9,303 nucleotides of DNA, from contig JAYVTO010000165.1 of assembly GCA_043788745.1 (NCBI GenBank), positions 1-9,303 of the forward strand, read 5' to 3'. The notes beneath the pieces are model-generated. The model was not told where the DNA came from. It made no database searches and saw nothing but the letters and a program-made list of their open reading frames with translations. This DNA is from JBBQWZ01 sp043788745. GTDB lineage: Bacteria; Acidobacteriota; Terriglobia; Bryobacterales; Bryobacteraceae. This document shows, in pieces, positions 1 through 6,812 of the stretch; the stretch's first letter is position 1; each line of letters begins with the position of its first letter. The position numbers and the translations under genes were made by a program.

Positions 1-60
1 CGCTCGCTTACGGTCGCGGTTCTTGGTGGGGCGCTCGCTTACCACCCGGGCTTGTGGCCC
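1..60. repeat. Short direct repeat at the left edge of the window
   Basis: The 11-mer CGCTCGCTTAC occurs at 1-11 and again at 32-42, 31 bases apart. The second copy lies inside a small stem in which GGTGG (25-29) pairs with CCACC (42-46). A further GGGC/GCCC stem lies at 48-60. No convincing gene covers positions 1-110. From memory, similar GC-rich 'CGCTCGCTTACGGTCGCGGTTC'-like words are common between genes in acidobacterial genomes, so this may be the end of a dispersed intergenic repeat. That link is not testable from this window alone. Confidence 0.4.
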
Positions 61-76
61 CGAAAGGTTACGGCGG

Positions 77-91
77 GGATCGTTTCGATCC
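77..91. other. Small perfect hairpin downstream of the S24 peptidase gene
   Basis: GGATCG (77-82) and CGATCC (86-91) form a perfect 6-bp stem around a 3-nt loop. It starts about 20 bases beyond the stop codon of the minus-strand S24 gene. Read on the minus strand the loop region is GAAA-like, but no U-tract follows, so it is not a standard intrinsic terminator. It could protect the 3' end of that mRNA or be incidental. Confidence 0.35.
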
Positions 92-110
92 GAAGCACAC
101 GGTCGGAGAA

Positions 111-917
111 CTAGGAACGGAGAACGGATACGAACTCCGCGATGACACGGACCGAGCCGTCGGTAGGGTCGATATCCCAAGCCTCGAACTCCGGGTTCAG
201 CGGTTCGAGTCGAATCCGTTCGTGTGTCCAGGTTCCGTCGGCGGATGGCGTCTTGTCGCTGCGGTAGCGCTTCACCGTGTACCGGTTGTTGCCGCCCTCG
301 TGCAGATTCTCGACCAGGACGAGGCGGCCGTTCCGCGAGCCGGCCACATTCATCCGAAAGACACATAGGCTGCCATCGGGAATGCGCGGCTCCATGCTGC
401 GGCCGCTGATGTGGGCGATAAAGAGGTCGGCGGTGAGTTTCAGGTCGGCCGGAGCTTCCTCCCAGCCTTCCTCGGAGATTTCCTGATTATCCAGGAAGCG
501 TCCGGCCGCCGCCTGGAGGGTAAACACCGGCAGGTGGGTTCGAAAAGGAAGTACGTTCGGCGCGACGTGTTGGCGGTAGAGGCGGTCGAGCGAACGGCTG
601 ATCGAGTCTACGGTAACCGCTTCGCGATCCGTGACGCGCAGTGTGTTCGAGAGCGTGCTTTCGAGCCAGGCAAAAAAGGGCTCCGCGCCGAACTCCGCGG
701 CCTTGGCCCGTAGATCGTCTTCAAGAAGTGCAAGGATTTCCGCGTCTTCTTGGGCGATCGCTCCGCTTTCGAGCAACGCCTCCCAATCGCGGCGAAGCCG
801 CACGTACACCTTAGAATCGGCGGGGTCTTCGAGAAGAATGCCGATGGTCAGTCCCCGGCCGGCCGCGTCAAACGACAGCAGCGAGTAGTTCGCCGAGGCT
901 AGCGCAAAAACTGACAT
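111..917 (-). CDS. S24 (LexA-type) self-cleaving peptidase with an N-terminal DUF3037-like domain
   Basis: This is a 268-residue protein. Residues about 128-268 form an S24/LexA-type peptidase domain. The signature SGRSMEPRIPDG puts the catalytic Ser at 174, and YTVKRY gives the general-base Lys at 216. An Ala-Gly pair (138-139, in LQAAAGRF) lies 35 residues before the Ser, close to the 34-residue spacing from Gly85 to Ser119 in E. coli LexA, so a self-cleavage site seems to be retained. Residues 1-120 carry no helix-turn-helix. The start (YSLLSF...GLTIGILLEDP) and the end (LDRLYRQHV) resemble DUF3037, a domain of unknown function. The gene lies 67 nt downstream of the VWA gene on the same strand. 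No clear Shine-Dalgarno precedes the ATG. The S24 call is firm; the DUF3037 match is by eye. What the cleavage would regulate is unknown. It is not LexA itself, since a DNA-binding domain is lacking. Confidence 0.88.
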   Translation of the reverse strand: MSVFALASANYSLLSFDAAGRGLTIGILLEDPADSKVYVRLRRDWEALLESGAIAQEDAEILALLEDDLRAKAAEFGAEPFFAWLESTLSNTLRVTDREAVTVDSISRSLDRLYRQHVAPNVLPFRTHLPVFTLQAAAGRFLDNQEISEEGWEEAPADLKLTADLFIAHISGRSMEPRIPDGSLCVFRMNVAGSRNGRLVLVENLHEGGNNRYTVKRYRSDKTPSADGTWTHERIRLEPLNPEFEAWDIDPTDGSVRVIAEFVSVLRS

Positions 918-984
918 TCGAAAGTTTTTTATTTCTCTATGGACTTATCGTCGGGTGTTCGCGAAATCGGACATGAATTGTGGG

Positions 985-2058
985 CTACGGATTGTACGGA
1001 TAATAGCCTTCGCGCACGCGAACCTTCACGTGCGGTAGACTTACCCGCACTTCGACCTTGCGGTACTGCTTCGAGGCACCCTTGTCGCCTTCCGCCACGC
1101 TGGGAATATAGCGGAGGATGTACTGCGTTGTCACCTCGCCGGCGACGTTGGCCACCGCTTTGAACATGCCCGTCGCGATCGCCGACGCGTAGCCGCCGGT
1201 GCCGACCTTAAACGCGTAGTTACCTTCATCGGAAGGAGTCGACAAGTACCCCGACACCTCGCTGTAGACGCCCTGCAGGGGATATTCGACGCGCCCGCCA
1301 GTTTTCTCTGCCAGCTTCTTCAAGTTGGCATCGCCTTCGTTGGTGAACCCGAATGCCACGGTCGATACTCCGTAGATGGTCACCAGGTTCCGCTGCGCGA
1401 TCTCGAGCACCTGGTCGAGCGTCTTCTTGCTGGCGTTGTCATGGCCGTCTCCGATGATGATAATGATGCGCCGCGGCTCCACCGGCTCGCCCTTGACGAG
1501 TGCGCGATTGGTGCACGACGTATAGATTGCGTCGTAGAGCGCCGCGCCGCCACCGGGCTTCATCTTGCGAATCTTCTCGACCAGCTTTTCGGAATCGGAA
1601 GTGGTGTTGACGAGCAACTCGGCCTCGGTGTTGTAGCCCACCAGATAGCCGGAATACCGCTTGTCGCCGGGAAGCAGATTCAGCACCAGTTCGATGGCCG
1701 ACTCCTGATAGTTTTTCCAGTGCAGGCGGTTGGCGTTGCTCTGGTCAATCAGAAATCCGACCACGACCGGCTGATTCCGCTCGCGCGTGAAGTAGCGGAT
1801 GGTTTGTTCCTTGCCTTCGTCGAAGATCTGAAAGTCGCGTTGATCAAGATCGGAAACGAACTTGCCTTTCATGTCCGTCACGGTGACGGGCAGAATGACT
1901 TCATTGACGTCGACTTTGATGTTCACCTGCTCTTCCAGCTTCGCCGGGGTCATACTGGCGGCGGCTTTTGCAGTAGCGGCAGGCGCGGTGGCCTGCGGCG
2001 CTTGCGCGGCGAGCAACGCCGCGACCGCGAGAACAGAGAGAGCAATAAGAGGGCGCAT
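985..2058 (-). CDS. Secreted VWA-domain protein of the acidobacterial VWFA-related family
   Basis: The protein has 357 residues from the chosen start. MRPLIALSVLAVAALLAAQA is a clear signal peptide, followed by an Ala/Thr-rich linker to about residue 38. A beta-rich segment (VNEVILPVTVTDMKGKFVSDLDQRDFQIFDEG, split here only by family motif) precedes the VWA domain at about 97-280. That order is typical of TIGR03436, which is abundant in Acidobacteria. The metal site is degenerate: the DxSxS motif reads DQSNA (105-109) and the usual Thr of the TALYDA motif is Ala172 (AALYDA), while Asp204 in GDGHDN remains. The C-terminus ends in a beta segment with REGYYPYNP. An upstream in-frame ATG at 2079 and the open frame to 2196 exist, but they would put the 18-bp repeats and a basic stretch before the signal peptide. 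The ATG at 2058 has AAGG 8 nt upstream. The gene is divergent from the PD40/amidohydrolase gene. The function is unknown; an extracytoplasmic protein-protein interaction role is inferred. Confidence 0.85.
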   Translation of the reverse strand: MRPLIALSVLAVAALLAAQAPQATAPAATAKAAASMTPAKLEEQVNIKVDVNEVILPVTVTDMKGKFVSDLDQRDFQIFDEGKEQTIRYFTRERNQPVVVGFLIDQSNANRLHWKNYQESAIELVLNLLPGDKRYSGYLVGYNTEAELLVNTTSDSEKLVEKIRKMKPGGGAALYDAIYTSCTNRALVKGEPVEPRRIIIIIGDGHDNASKKTLDQVLEIAQRNLVTIYGVSTVAFGFTNEGDANLKKLAEKTGGRVEYPLQGVYSEVSGYLSTPSDEGNYAFKVGTGGYASAIATGMFKAVANVAGEVTTQYILRYIPSVAEGDKGASKQYRKVEVRVSLPHVKVRVREGYYPYNP

Positions 2059-2066
2059 ATTCCGAA

Positions 2067-2083
2067 CCTTGTTCTCCATTGTA
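2067..2083 (-). promoter_or_regulatory. Candidate -10 element and ribosome binding site of the VWA gene
   Basis: On the minus strand TACAAT (2083-2078) matches five of six bases of the -10 consensus. It would start transcription near 2071, giving a leader of about 13 nt. That leader contains AAGG (2070-2067), 8 nt before the ATG at 2058, which supports that start over the ATG at 2079. No good -35 hexamer is seen at 16-18 bp; that area is taken up by the tandem repeats. This is a visual motif match only. Confidence 0.4.
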
Positions 2084-2133
2084 CAGGCGAATGCGGGTGT
2101 ACAGGCGAATGCAGGTGTACAGGCGAATGCAGG
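2080..2133. repeat. Three 18-bp tandem repeats in the divergent promoter region
   Basis: The unit TGTACAGGCGAATGCAGG is repeated three times in perfect register at 2080-2097, 2098-2115 and 2116-2133. The only difference is one base: the first copy has GGG where the others have AGG at the end. A degenerate fourth copy follows (AGGCGAACGAATGCCGG, from 2131). Each unit starts with the 6-bp palindrome TGTACA, so three palindromes are spaced exactly 18 bp apart. The array lies just upstream of, and partly within, the candidate VWA promoter. It could be an operator array or a slippage-prone minisatellite. Confidence 0.9.
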
Positions 2134-2154
2134 CGAACGAATGCCGGTCGTTCG
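2134..2154. promoter_or_regulatory. 7-7-7 inverted repeat, candidate operator
   Basis: CGAACGA (2134-2140) and TCGTTCG (2148-2154) are perfect inverted copies separated by 7 bases. The left arm overlaps the degenerate fourth copy of the tandem repeat. The site is centred about 85 bp from each of the two divergent start codons, a suitable place for a regulator of both genes. No regulator gene adjoins it. The GAAC and GTTC cores are 11 bases apart, not the 4 bases of the Gram-positive type LexA box, so it is not called an SOS box. Confidence 0.4.
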
Positions 2155-2216
2155 ATGCGGCCAGGACGGAGCGCGCCGCGAACTACGCGCGGCCAACCGG
2201 GCGCTGGCAATCCGCT

Positions 2217-2225
2217 TGCTACAAT
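2217..2225 (+). promoter_or_regulatory. Extended -10 promoter element of the PD40/amidohydrolase gene
   Basis: TGCTACAAT has the TGn extension followed by TACAAT (2220-2225), a five-of-six match to the -10 consensus. It ends 7 nt before the ATG at 2233, so transcription would start at about 2232-2233 and the mRNA would be leaderless or nearly so. No Shine-Dalgarno-like sequence precedes the ATG, which agrees with this. No convincing -35 box is visible, as is common for extended -10 promoters. Confidence 0.5.
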
Positions 2226-2232
2226 TGCGCCG

Positions 2233-5200
2233 ATGCGCTTCCTCCCCGTTCTTCTCCTCGGCGCCGCGGCGCTGATCTCGACGTTCGTTTCGAATGGCCT
2301 TTCACAAAGCCTCGGGCGTCAGGAGCCGGACTCGAAGAAAGACACTGCCAAATCGGACAAAAAGGTCGAAAAGAAGGGCCTTTCTCTCAAGCCCGAGCGT
2401 AACGTCGCGTTCACGACGGAGGAAGGCACGTGGATCTCGCTCGATCTCTCGCCGGACAACAAAACGATTCTGTTCGAACTTCTCGGCGACCTCTACACCG
2501 TGCCCGCCGAGGGCGGCGAAGCCAAGGCCGTGATGACCGGCATGGCCTTCGACGCCATGCCTCGTTACTCGCCGGACGGCAAGAAGATCGCATTTATCAG
2601 TGATCGCGACGGCGCCGACAACTTATGGATCGCGAACGCCGACGGCACAAATCCCAAGCAACTCTCGAAAGAAAAGCAGGCTACTGTATTCTCGCCCGCC
2701 TGGACGCCGGATGGCGAGTATGTTGTCGTGTCGCTATCGGGCCCGCAAAGCCGCGGAGCAACGGAACTCTGGATGTTCTCGATCGTCGGAGGATCGGGCC
2801 TTAAGATCACCAAAGGGGCTGCCGCGCCCGTCGTCGGCGCAACCCCCGGGCCGGGAGGGGGTGGCGCCGGCGTCCTCAGCGGTTTCGGTGTCTGGCCCAC
2901 GAGAGACGGCCGCTACCTTTATTTCGCGGGACGCAGCGGAGGAGGCATCGGCGGGGGGCGTCCGGCGACGCAGATTTATCGCCGTGATCGAACGACGGGC
3001 GACGAGGACTCCATCACATTCACGCCCGGCAGCGCGTTTCGCCCTGCCGTTTCGCCCGACGGCAACACGCTTGTGTATGCGACGCGGTTCGACACGCAAA
3101 CCGGCCTCCGGATCCGCAACCTCGCAACCGGCGACGAGCGTTGGCTGAAGTACCCGATTCAGCGTGACGAGCAGGAAGCCCGCGCCTCGAGGGATCTGCT
3201 TCCGGGCTACGCGTACACCCGCGACGGCGCGGCGATTGTCATCTCGTACGGCGGAAAGATCCATCGCATCGAGGTCTCTACAGGCGCCGATCGCGTCATT
3301 CCGTTCACCGCCAAAGTCGCGCTCGACGTCGGCCCGAACTTGAATAACTTTCCGCAGAAGATCGAGACCGGTACGGTTCGGGCGCGGCTTACGCAGAGCG
3401 TCCGCGAGTCGCCGGACTCGAAACGGGTGGCATTCTCTTCGCTCACCGAACTCTATACCGCGGACCTCCCGGTATCCGGCAATGCGCAGCCTGCTACCCG
3501 CAAGATCACGACCGGAGAGCATGCTCGCGAATATCAGCCAAGCTGGTCTCCCGATGGCCAGTGGATCGCCTACGTTACCTGGTCGACGGCCGGAGGCCAC
3601 GTCTGGAAACGCCGCGCCGGCGGCGGCGGAACGCCCGAGCAACTTACTCGAACTCTGGCGTTCTACCGCGACCCCGTATGGTCGCCAGACGGCACGCGCA
3701 TCGTCGCGCTGCGTACGACGCGGCAAACGCGCGTGAATCACCCTTCGGATTTCCTTGGACCACAACCTGGGCTCGATATCGTGTGGATTCCGGCAGGCGG
3801 CGGCGAAGCGACGATGATCGCACCGACGCGCGGCTCCGGCCGTCCGCATTTTGGACCCGAGCCCGACCTCGTCTACGTCTATGGGCCCCGCGGACTGCAA
3901 TCCATGCGATTTGATGGAACGGACCGGAAAACGGTCCTGACCGTCAACGGACCGAGCCGAGGCCCCGAACCAGCACCTGCGCGCGATGTGCAGATTTCTC
4001 CGGACGGGAAGCACGCGCTCGCGCTGGTGGTGAATCATCTCTACGTACTGGTGATTCCTCGGACGGGCGACACGCCGGCGATCAATGTTCGCGGCGCTTC
4101 GGTGCCGGTGAAGAAACTCACCACCGTTCCCACGGACACTTTTGGCTGGTCCTCGGACGGTAAAGTAGCGACCTGGACGACAGGCTCAACCTACTTCCGC
4201 CAACCGCTCTCTACGGTCGAGTGGAACGCGACGCCGCCGGCGGCGGAGACCGGAACCGAGGCCGCAGCCGCACCGAAGCCGGCTGCCAAGTTTGCGGGCC
4301 AGGAGATCGATCTCGCTGTGGAGCGCCCGCGCCATACGCCGCGGGGCACGGTGGTCCTCCGCGGCGCAACCGCCATCACCATGAAAGGCGGCGAAGTTCT
4401 GAAAGACACCGATATTGTTGTCACCGAGAATAAGATCGCCGCGATCGGCAAGCGCGGGAAGGTGCCGTTTCCGAAGGGCGCGCGCATCATCGACGTGAAA
4501 GGCAAGACCGTCATCCCTGGGCTTGTCGACATCCACGCACACTGGGAGGTGCATCACCAGGTCCTCGACACCGAGGACTATAGCTATCTCGCGAACGTCG
4601 CGTACGGAGTTACTTCGGGGCGCGATCCGCAGACCAGCACGAACGACCAGTTTGCTTATCAGGATCTGGTCGACATCGGCGAGATGATCGGGCCGCGGGC
4701 TTGGTCAACCGGTCCTGGGGTGTTCGGCGATAGCGACTTCCAATCGCTCGACGATGCCCGCCATACGATTGCACGGTATAAAAAGCACTTCCGCACGCAT
4801 CTGATCAAGTCTTACGTCGTCGGCAATCGCCAGCAGCGCCAATGGATGATCGAGGCCTGCAAAGAGCATCGGATGATTGTTACCACGGAAGGCGGCGCCG
4901 ACTTCAAGATGGACCTCACGCACGCCCTCGACGGCTTCTCCGGGAATGAGCATTCGCTGCCCGTCGTGCCGCTGTTCAACGACATCGTACAGTTGTTTGC
5001 GAAAACCGGCATCGTCTACACGCCGACGCTGCTGGTCTCTTACGGCGGACCGGCGGGCGAGAACTACTTCTACAAGGATGAACAGATGTACACCGACAAG
5101 AAGCTGCGACGCTTCCTTCCGCAGGAGGTGCTGTACGGAAAGCTTGCCCGTCTGCAGCACTATCGCAACGACGAGTTCATCTTTCCGCGGATCGCCGCAG

Positions 5201-5571
5201 GCGCAACGGCGATCCTGCGCGCCGGCGGCAAAGTAGGCCTCGGCGGGCACGGCGAAATGCAGGGCTTCCAGTGCCACCTCGAAATGTGGGCCATGGTGAT
5301 GGGCGGTATGAAGCCTCACGAAGCCCTGCGCATGGCGACGCTCGACAGCGCCACCGCCATCGGATTCGGCGCGGAGATCGGCAGCATCGAGGCCGGGAAG
5401 ATGGCCGACCTCGTTGTGCTCGACCGGGACCCGCTCGCCGACATCAAGAATTCAAACTCCGTTCGATTCGTCATGAAGAACGGCGAGATGTGGGAAGGCG
5501 AAACGATGGACCAGGTCTGGCCTGTCCAGAAGAAACTGCCGGAGATGTGGTGGTGGAAAGACAAGCCATAG
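2233..5571 (+). CDS. Exported PD40 beta-propeller / amidohydrolase fusion protein
   Basis: The protein has 1112 residues. A signal peptide (MRFLPVLLLGAAALISTF and following, to about 26) leads to a Lys-rich linker. Several TolB-like PD40 repeats follow, with SPDG/TPDG turns near residues 113, 158, 277, 440, 485 and 590. After an Ala/Pro-rich linker near 680, an amidohydrolase domain runs from about 705 to 1100. It shows VIPGLVDIHAH with metal ligands His768 and His770, a possible carboxylated Lys859 (LIKSY) and His907 (NEH). The last-strand motif is GLGGHGE (His1006, Glu1008), where many amidohydrolases have the metal-binding Asp. The end, GSIEAGKMADLVVLDRDPL, is a standard family feature. 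The substrate is unknown; cleavage of a cyclic amide or dipeptide outside the cytoplasm is plausible. The frame is open upstream to 1441, but that part lies antisense to the VWA gene and has no signal peptide at its front, so the ATG at 2233 is chosen. The PLP-enzyme gene follows 70 nt downstream. Confidence 0.88.
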   Translation: MRFLPVLLLGAAALISTFVSNGLSQSLGRQEPDSKKDTAKSDKKVEKKGLSLKPERNVAFTTEEGTWISLDLSPDNKTILFELLGDLYTVPAEGGEAKAVMTGMAFDAMPRYSPDGKKIAFISDRDGADNLWIANADGTNPKQLSKEKQATVFSPAWTPDGEYVVVSLSGPQSRGATELWMFSIVGGSGLKITKGAAAPVVGATPGPGGGGAGVLSGFGVWPTRDGRYLYFAGRSGGGIGGGRPATQIYRRDRTTGDEDSITFTPGSAFRPAVSPDGNTLVYATRFDTQTGLRIRNLATGDERWLKYPIQRDEQEARASRDLLPGYAYTRDGAAIVISYGGKIHRIEVSTGADRVIPFTAKVALDVGPNLNNFPQKIETGTVRARLTQSVRESPDSKRVAFSSLTELYTADLPVSGNAQPATRKITTGEHAREYQPSWSPDGQWIAYVTWSTAGGHVWKRRAGGGGTPEQLTRTLAFYRDPVWSPDGTRIVALRTTRQTRVNHPSDFLGPQPGLDIVWIPAGGGEATMIAPTRGSGRPHFGPEPDLVYVYGPRGLQSMRFDGTDRKTVLTVNGPSRGPEPAPARDVQISPDGKHALALVVNHLYVLVIPRTGDTPAINVRGASVPVKKLTTVPTDTFGWSSDGKVATWTTGSTYFRQPLSTVEWNATPPAAETGTEAAAAPKPAAKFAGQEIDLAVERPRHTPRGTVVLRGATAITMKGGEVLKDTDIVVTENKIAAIGKRGKVPFPKGARIIDVKGKTVIPGLVDIHAHWEVHHQVLDTEDYSYLANVAYGVTSGRDPQTSTNDQFAYQDLVDIGEMIGPRAWSTGPGVFGDSDFQSLDDARHTIARYKKHFRTHLIKSYVVGNRQQRQWMIEACKEHRMIVTTEGGADFKMDLTHALDGFSGNEHSLPVVPLFNDIVQLFAKTGIVYTPTLLVSYGGPAGENYFYKDEQMYTDKKLRRFLPQEVLYGKLARLQHYRNDEFIFPRIAAGATAILRAGGKVGLGGHGEMQGFQCHLEMWAMVMGGMKPHEALRMATLDSATAIGFGAEIGSIEAGKMADLVVLDRDPLADIKNSNSVRFVMKNGEMWEGETMDQVWPVQKKLPEMWWWKDKP

Positions 5572-5641
5572 GCGGATCACTGGATTTGCCCTTTGCCGCC
5601 ATCCCCGATGCGCGGCATGCGATCATTTCGAAAGAGCCTTC

Positions 5642-6811
5642 ATGAACGATTTTTTACTCTCCTGGCGCCCTGAATTTCCGATCCTCGGCAAATCGGTGTA
5701 CATGATTTCGCATTCGCTCGGCGCGATGCCCAAACGCGCCCGAGCCCGCCTCAACGAATTCGCCGACATGTGGGAAACGCGCGGCATCCGGGCCTGGGAA
5801 GAAGGCTGGTGGGATATGCCGGTGACCGTGGGCAATCTGGTCGGCTCGATTATCGGAGCCGGTGTCGGCGAAGTCGTCATGCATCAGAACGTCTCCATCT
5901 GCCAGTCCATTGTTCTGTCTTGTTTCGACTGGACCGCGAAGCGCAACAAGATCGTCTCCGAGCGCCTGAACTTTCCTTCGAACATCTATAACTACGAAGC
6001 GCTGAGTAAGGGTCCGAATGGACCTCGCATGGTCTACGTCGATTCCGAAGACGGCATGACGGTGCCGCTCGACAAGCTTCTGGCCGCGATCGACGAAGAG
6101 ACGGCCCTGGTCTCTGTGTCGCACGTCATTTATAAAAGCGCCTTCATCCAGGATCTTGCCGCCATCACGAAGCGTGCGCACGAAGTGGGTGCGATGGTCT
6201 TCGCCGACCTCTATCAATCCACTGGAACGGTTCCCGTGGATGTCCGCGCGCTGCACGTCGATTTTGCGACCGGAGGTTCAGTCAAGTGGCTGTGCGGCGG
6301 CCCGGGCGCTGGATTCCTGTACGTGCGCCGCGACCTGTGGCCCTCGCTCGAACCCAAAATCACGGGCTGGCAGGCGCACAAGAACCCGTTTGCGTTTGAG
6401 CCTGGTGAGATCGAGTACTCGACCGACATCCTGCGTTTCGCGCACGGTACGCCGAACGTGCCTTCGATGTTCTCCGCGATGTCGGGCTACGAAATCATCA
6501 ATGAAGTCGGCGTGGCGAACATACGCGCGAAGTCGATTCGCCAAACGGAAGCCCTGATAGCGATGGCCGATAGCGCGGGCTTCGTCGTGAAGTCGCCGCG
6601 AGACTCCGCGCGTCGCGGCGGATCGATTGTGCTCGACGTGCCGAACGGCTACGAGATCGTCAAGGAACTCGCCCGCCGCGATGTGCTGATGGATTTCCGC
6701 CCCGGCGCCGGAATTCGTCTGGCGCCGCACTTCTACACGACGGACGAAGAGTTGTCTCTTTGCATCGAGTCCATTGCCAAAGTCAGCCACGAATTCAGCG
6801 TCGCGGCGTAG
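5642..6811 (+). CDS. Kynureninase-like class V aminotransferase-fold PLP enzyme
   Basis: This 389-residue, apparently cytoplasmic protein has no signal peptide. It has the class V PLP fold and a kynureninase-like layout: SLGAMP (25-30), FPSNIY (111-116), VSH (159-161), FADLYQ with the cofactor-binding Asp189, GGSVKWLCGGPG with the Schiff-base Lys215, GW (242-243) and FAHGTP (266-271). Two residues differ from bacterial kynureninase. The DxxH motif is Asp-Leu-Tyr-Gln (Gln192), and the Tyr before the catalytic Lys is Val214. True kynureninase activity is therefore doubtful; a related lyase, desulfurase-like or aminotransferase role is possible. No other tryptophan-catabolism gene is in the window. 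It follows the amidohydrolase gene by 70 nt with no terminator visible, so co-transcription is likely. The ATG has only a weak AAGAG-like sequence upstream. Its stop lies one base from the convergent rdgB stop. Confidence 0.82.
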   Translation: MNDFLLSWRPEFPILGKSVYMISHSLGAMPKRARARLNEFADMWETRGIRAWEEGWWDMPVTVGNLVGSIIGAGVGEVVMHQNVSICQSIVLSCFDWTAKRNKIVSERLNFPSNIYNYEALSKGPNGPRMVYVDSEDGMTVPLDKLLAAIDEETALVSVSHVIYKSAFIQDLAAITKRAHEVGAMVFADLYQSTGTVPVDVRALHVDFATGGSVKWLCGGPGAGFLYVRRDLWPSLEPKITGWQAHKNPFAFEPGEIEYSTDILRFAHGTPNVPSMFSAMSGYEIINEVGVANIRAKSIRQTEALIAMADSAGFVVKSPRDSARRGGSIVLDVPNGYEIVKELARRDVLMDFRPGAGIRLAPHFYTTDEELSLCIESIAKVSHEFSVAA

Positions 6812-6812
6812 G

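Noticed and set aside
958..965. TTCGCGAA palindrome upstream of the S24 gene as an operator or SOS box
   Set aside because: It is only 8 bp of high-GC palindrome, without a second copy or a matching known LexA box, so it is easily due to chance.
2059..2196. Longer N-terminus of the VWA protein that would translate the 18-bp repeats
   Set aside because: It would place 46 extra residues, including PAFACT repeats, before a clear signal peptide. The ATG at 2058 has an AAGG site at good spacing.
2734..4038. 434-codon minus-strand open frame inside the amidohydrolase gene
   Set aside because: It is antisense to clear PD40 repeats, rich in Arg/Ala/Gly with no recognisable motif, as expected of a high-GC mirror frame.
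4705..5319. 204-codon minus-strand open frame in the amidohydrolase domain
   Set aside because: It is a shadow of a conserved enzyme domain and shows no family motif of its own.
5571..5600. GGCGG/CCGCC stem after the amidohydrolase stop as a terminator
   Set aside because: It has a 5-bp stem with a loop of about 20 bases and no following T-run; the next gene on the same strand starts shortly after.
5654..6256. 200-codon minus-strand open frame inside the PLP-enzyme gene
   Set aside because: It is antisense to the conserved PLP motifs and has low-complexity basic/acidic composition without a recognisable domain.
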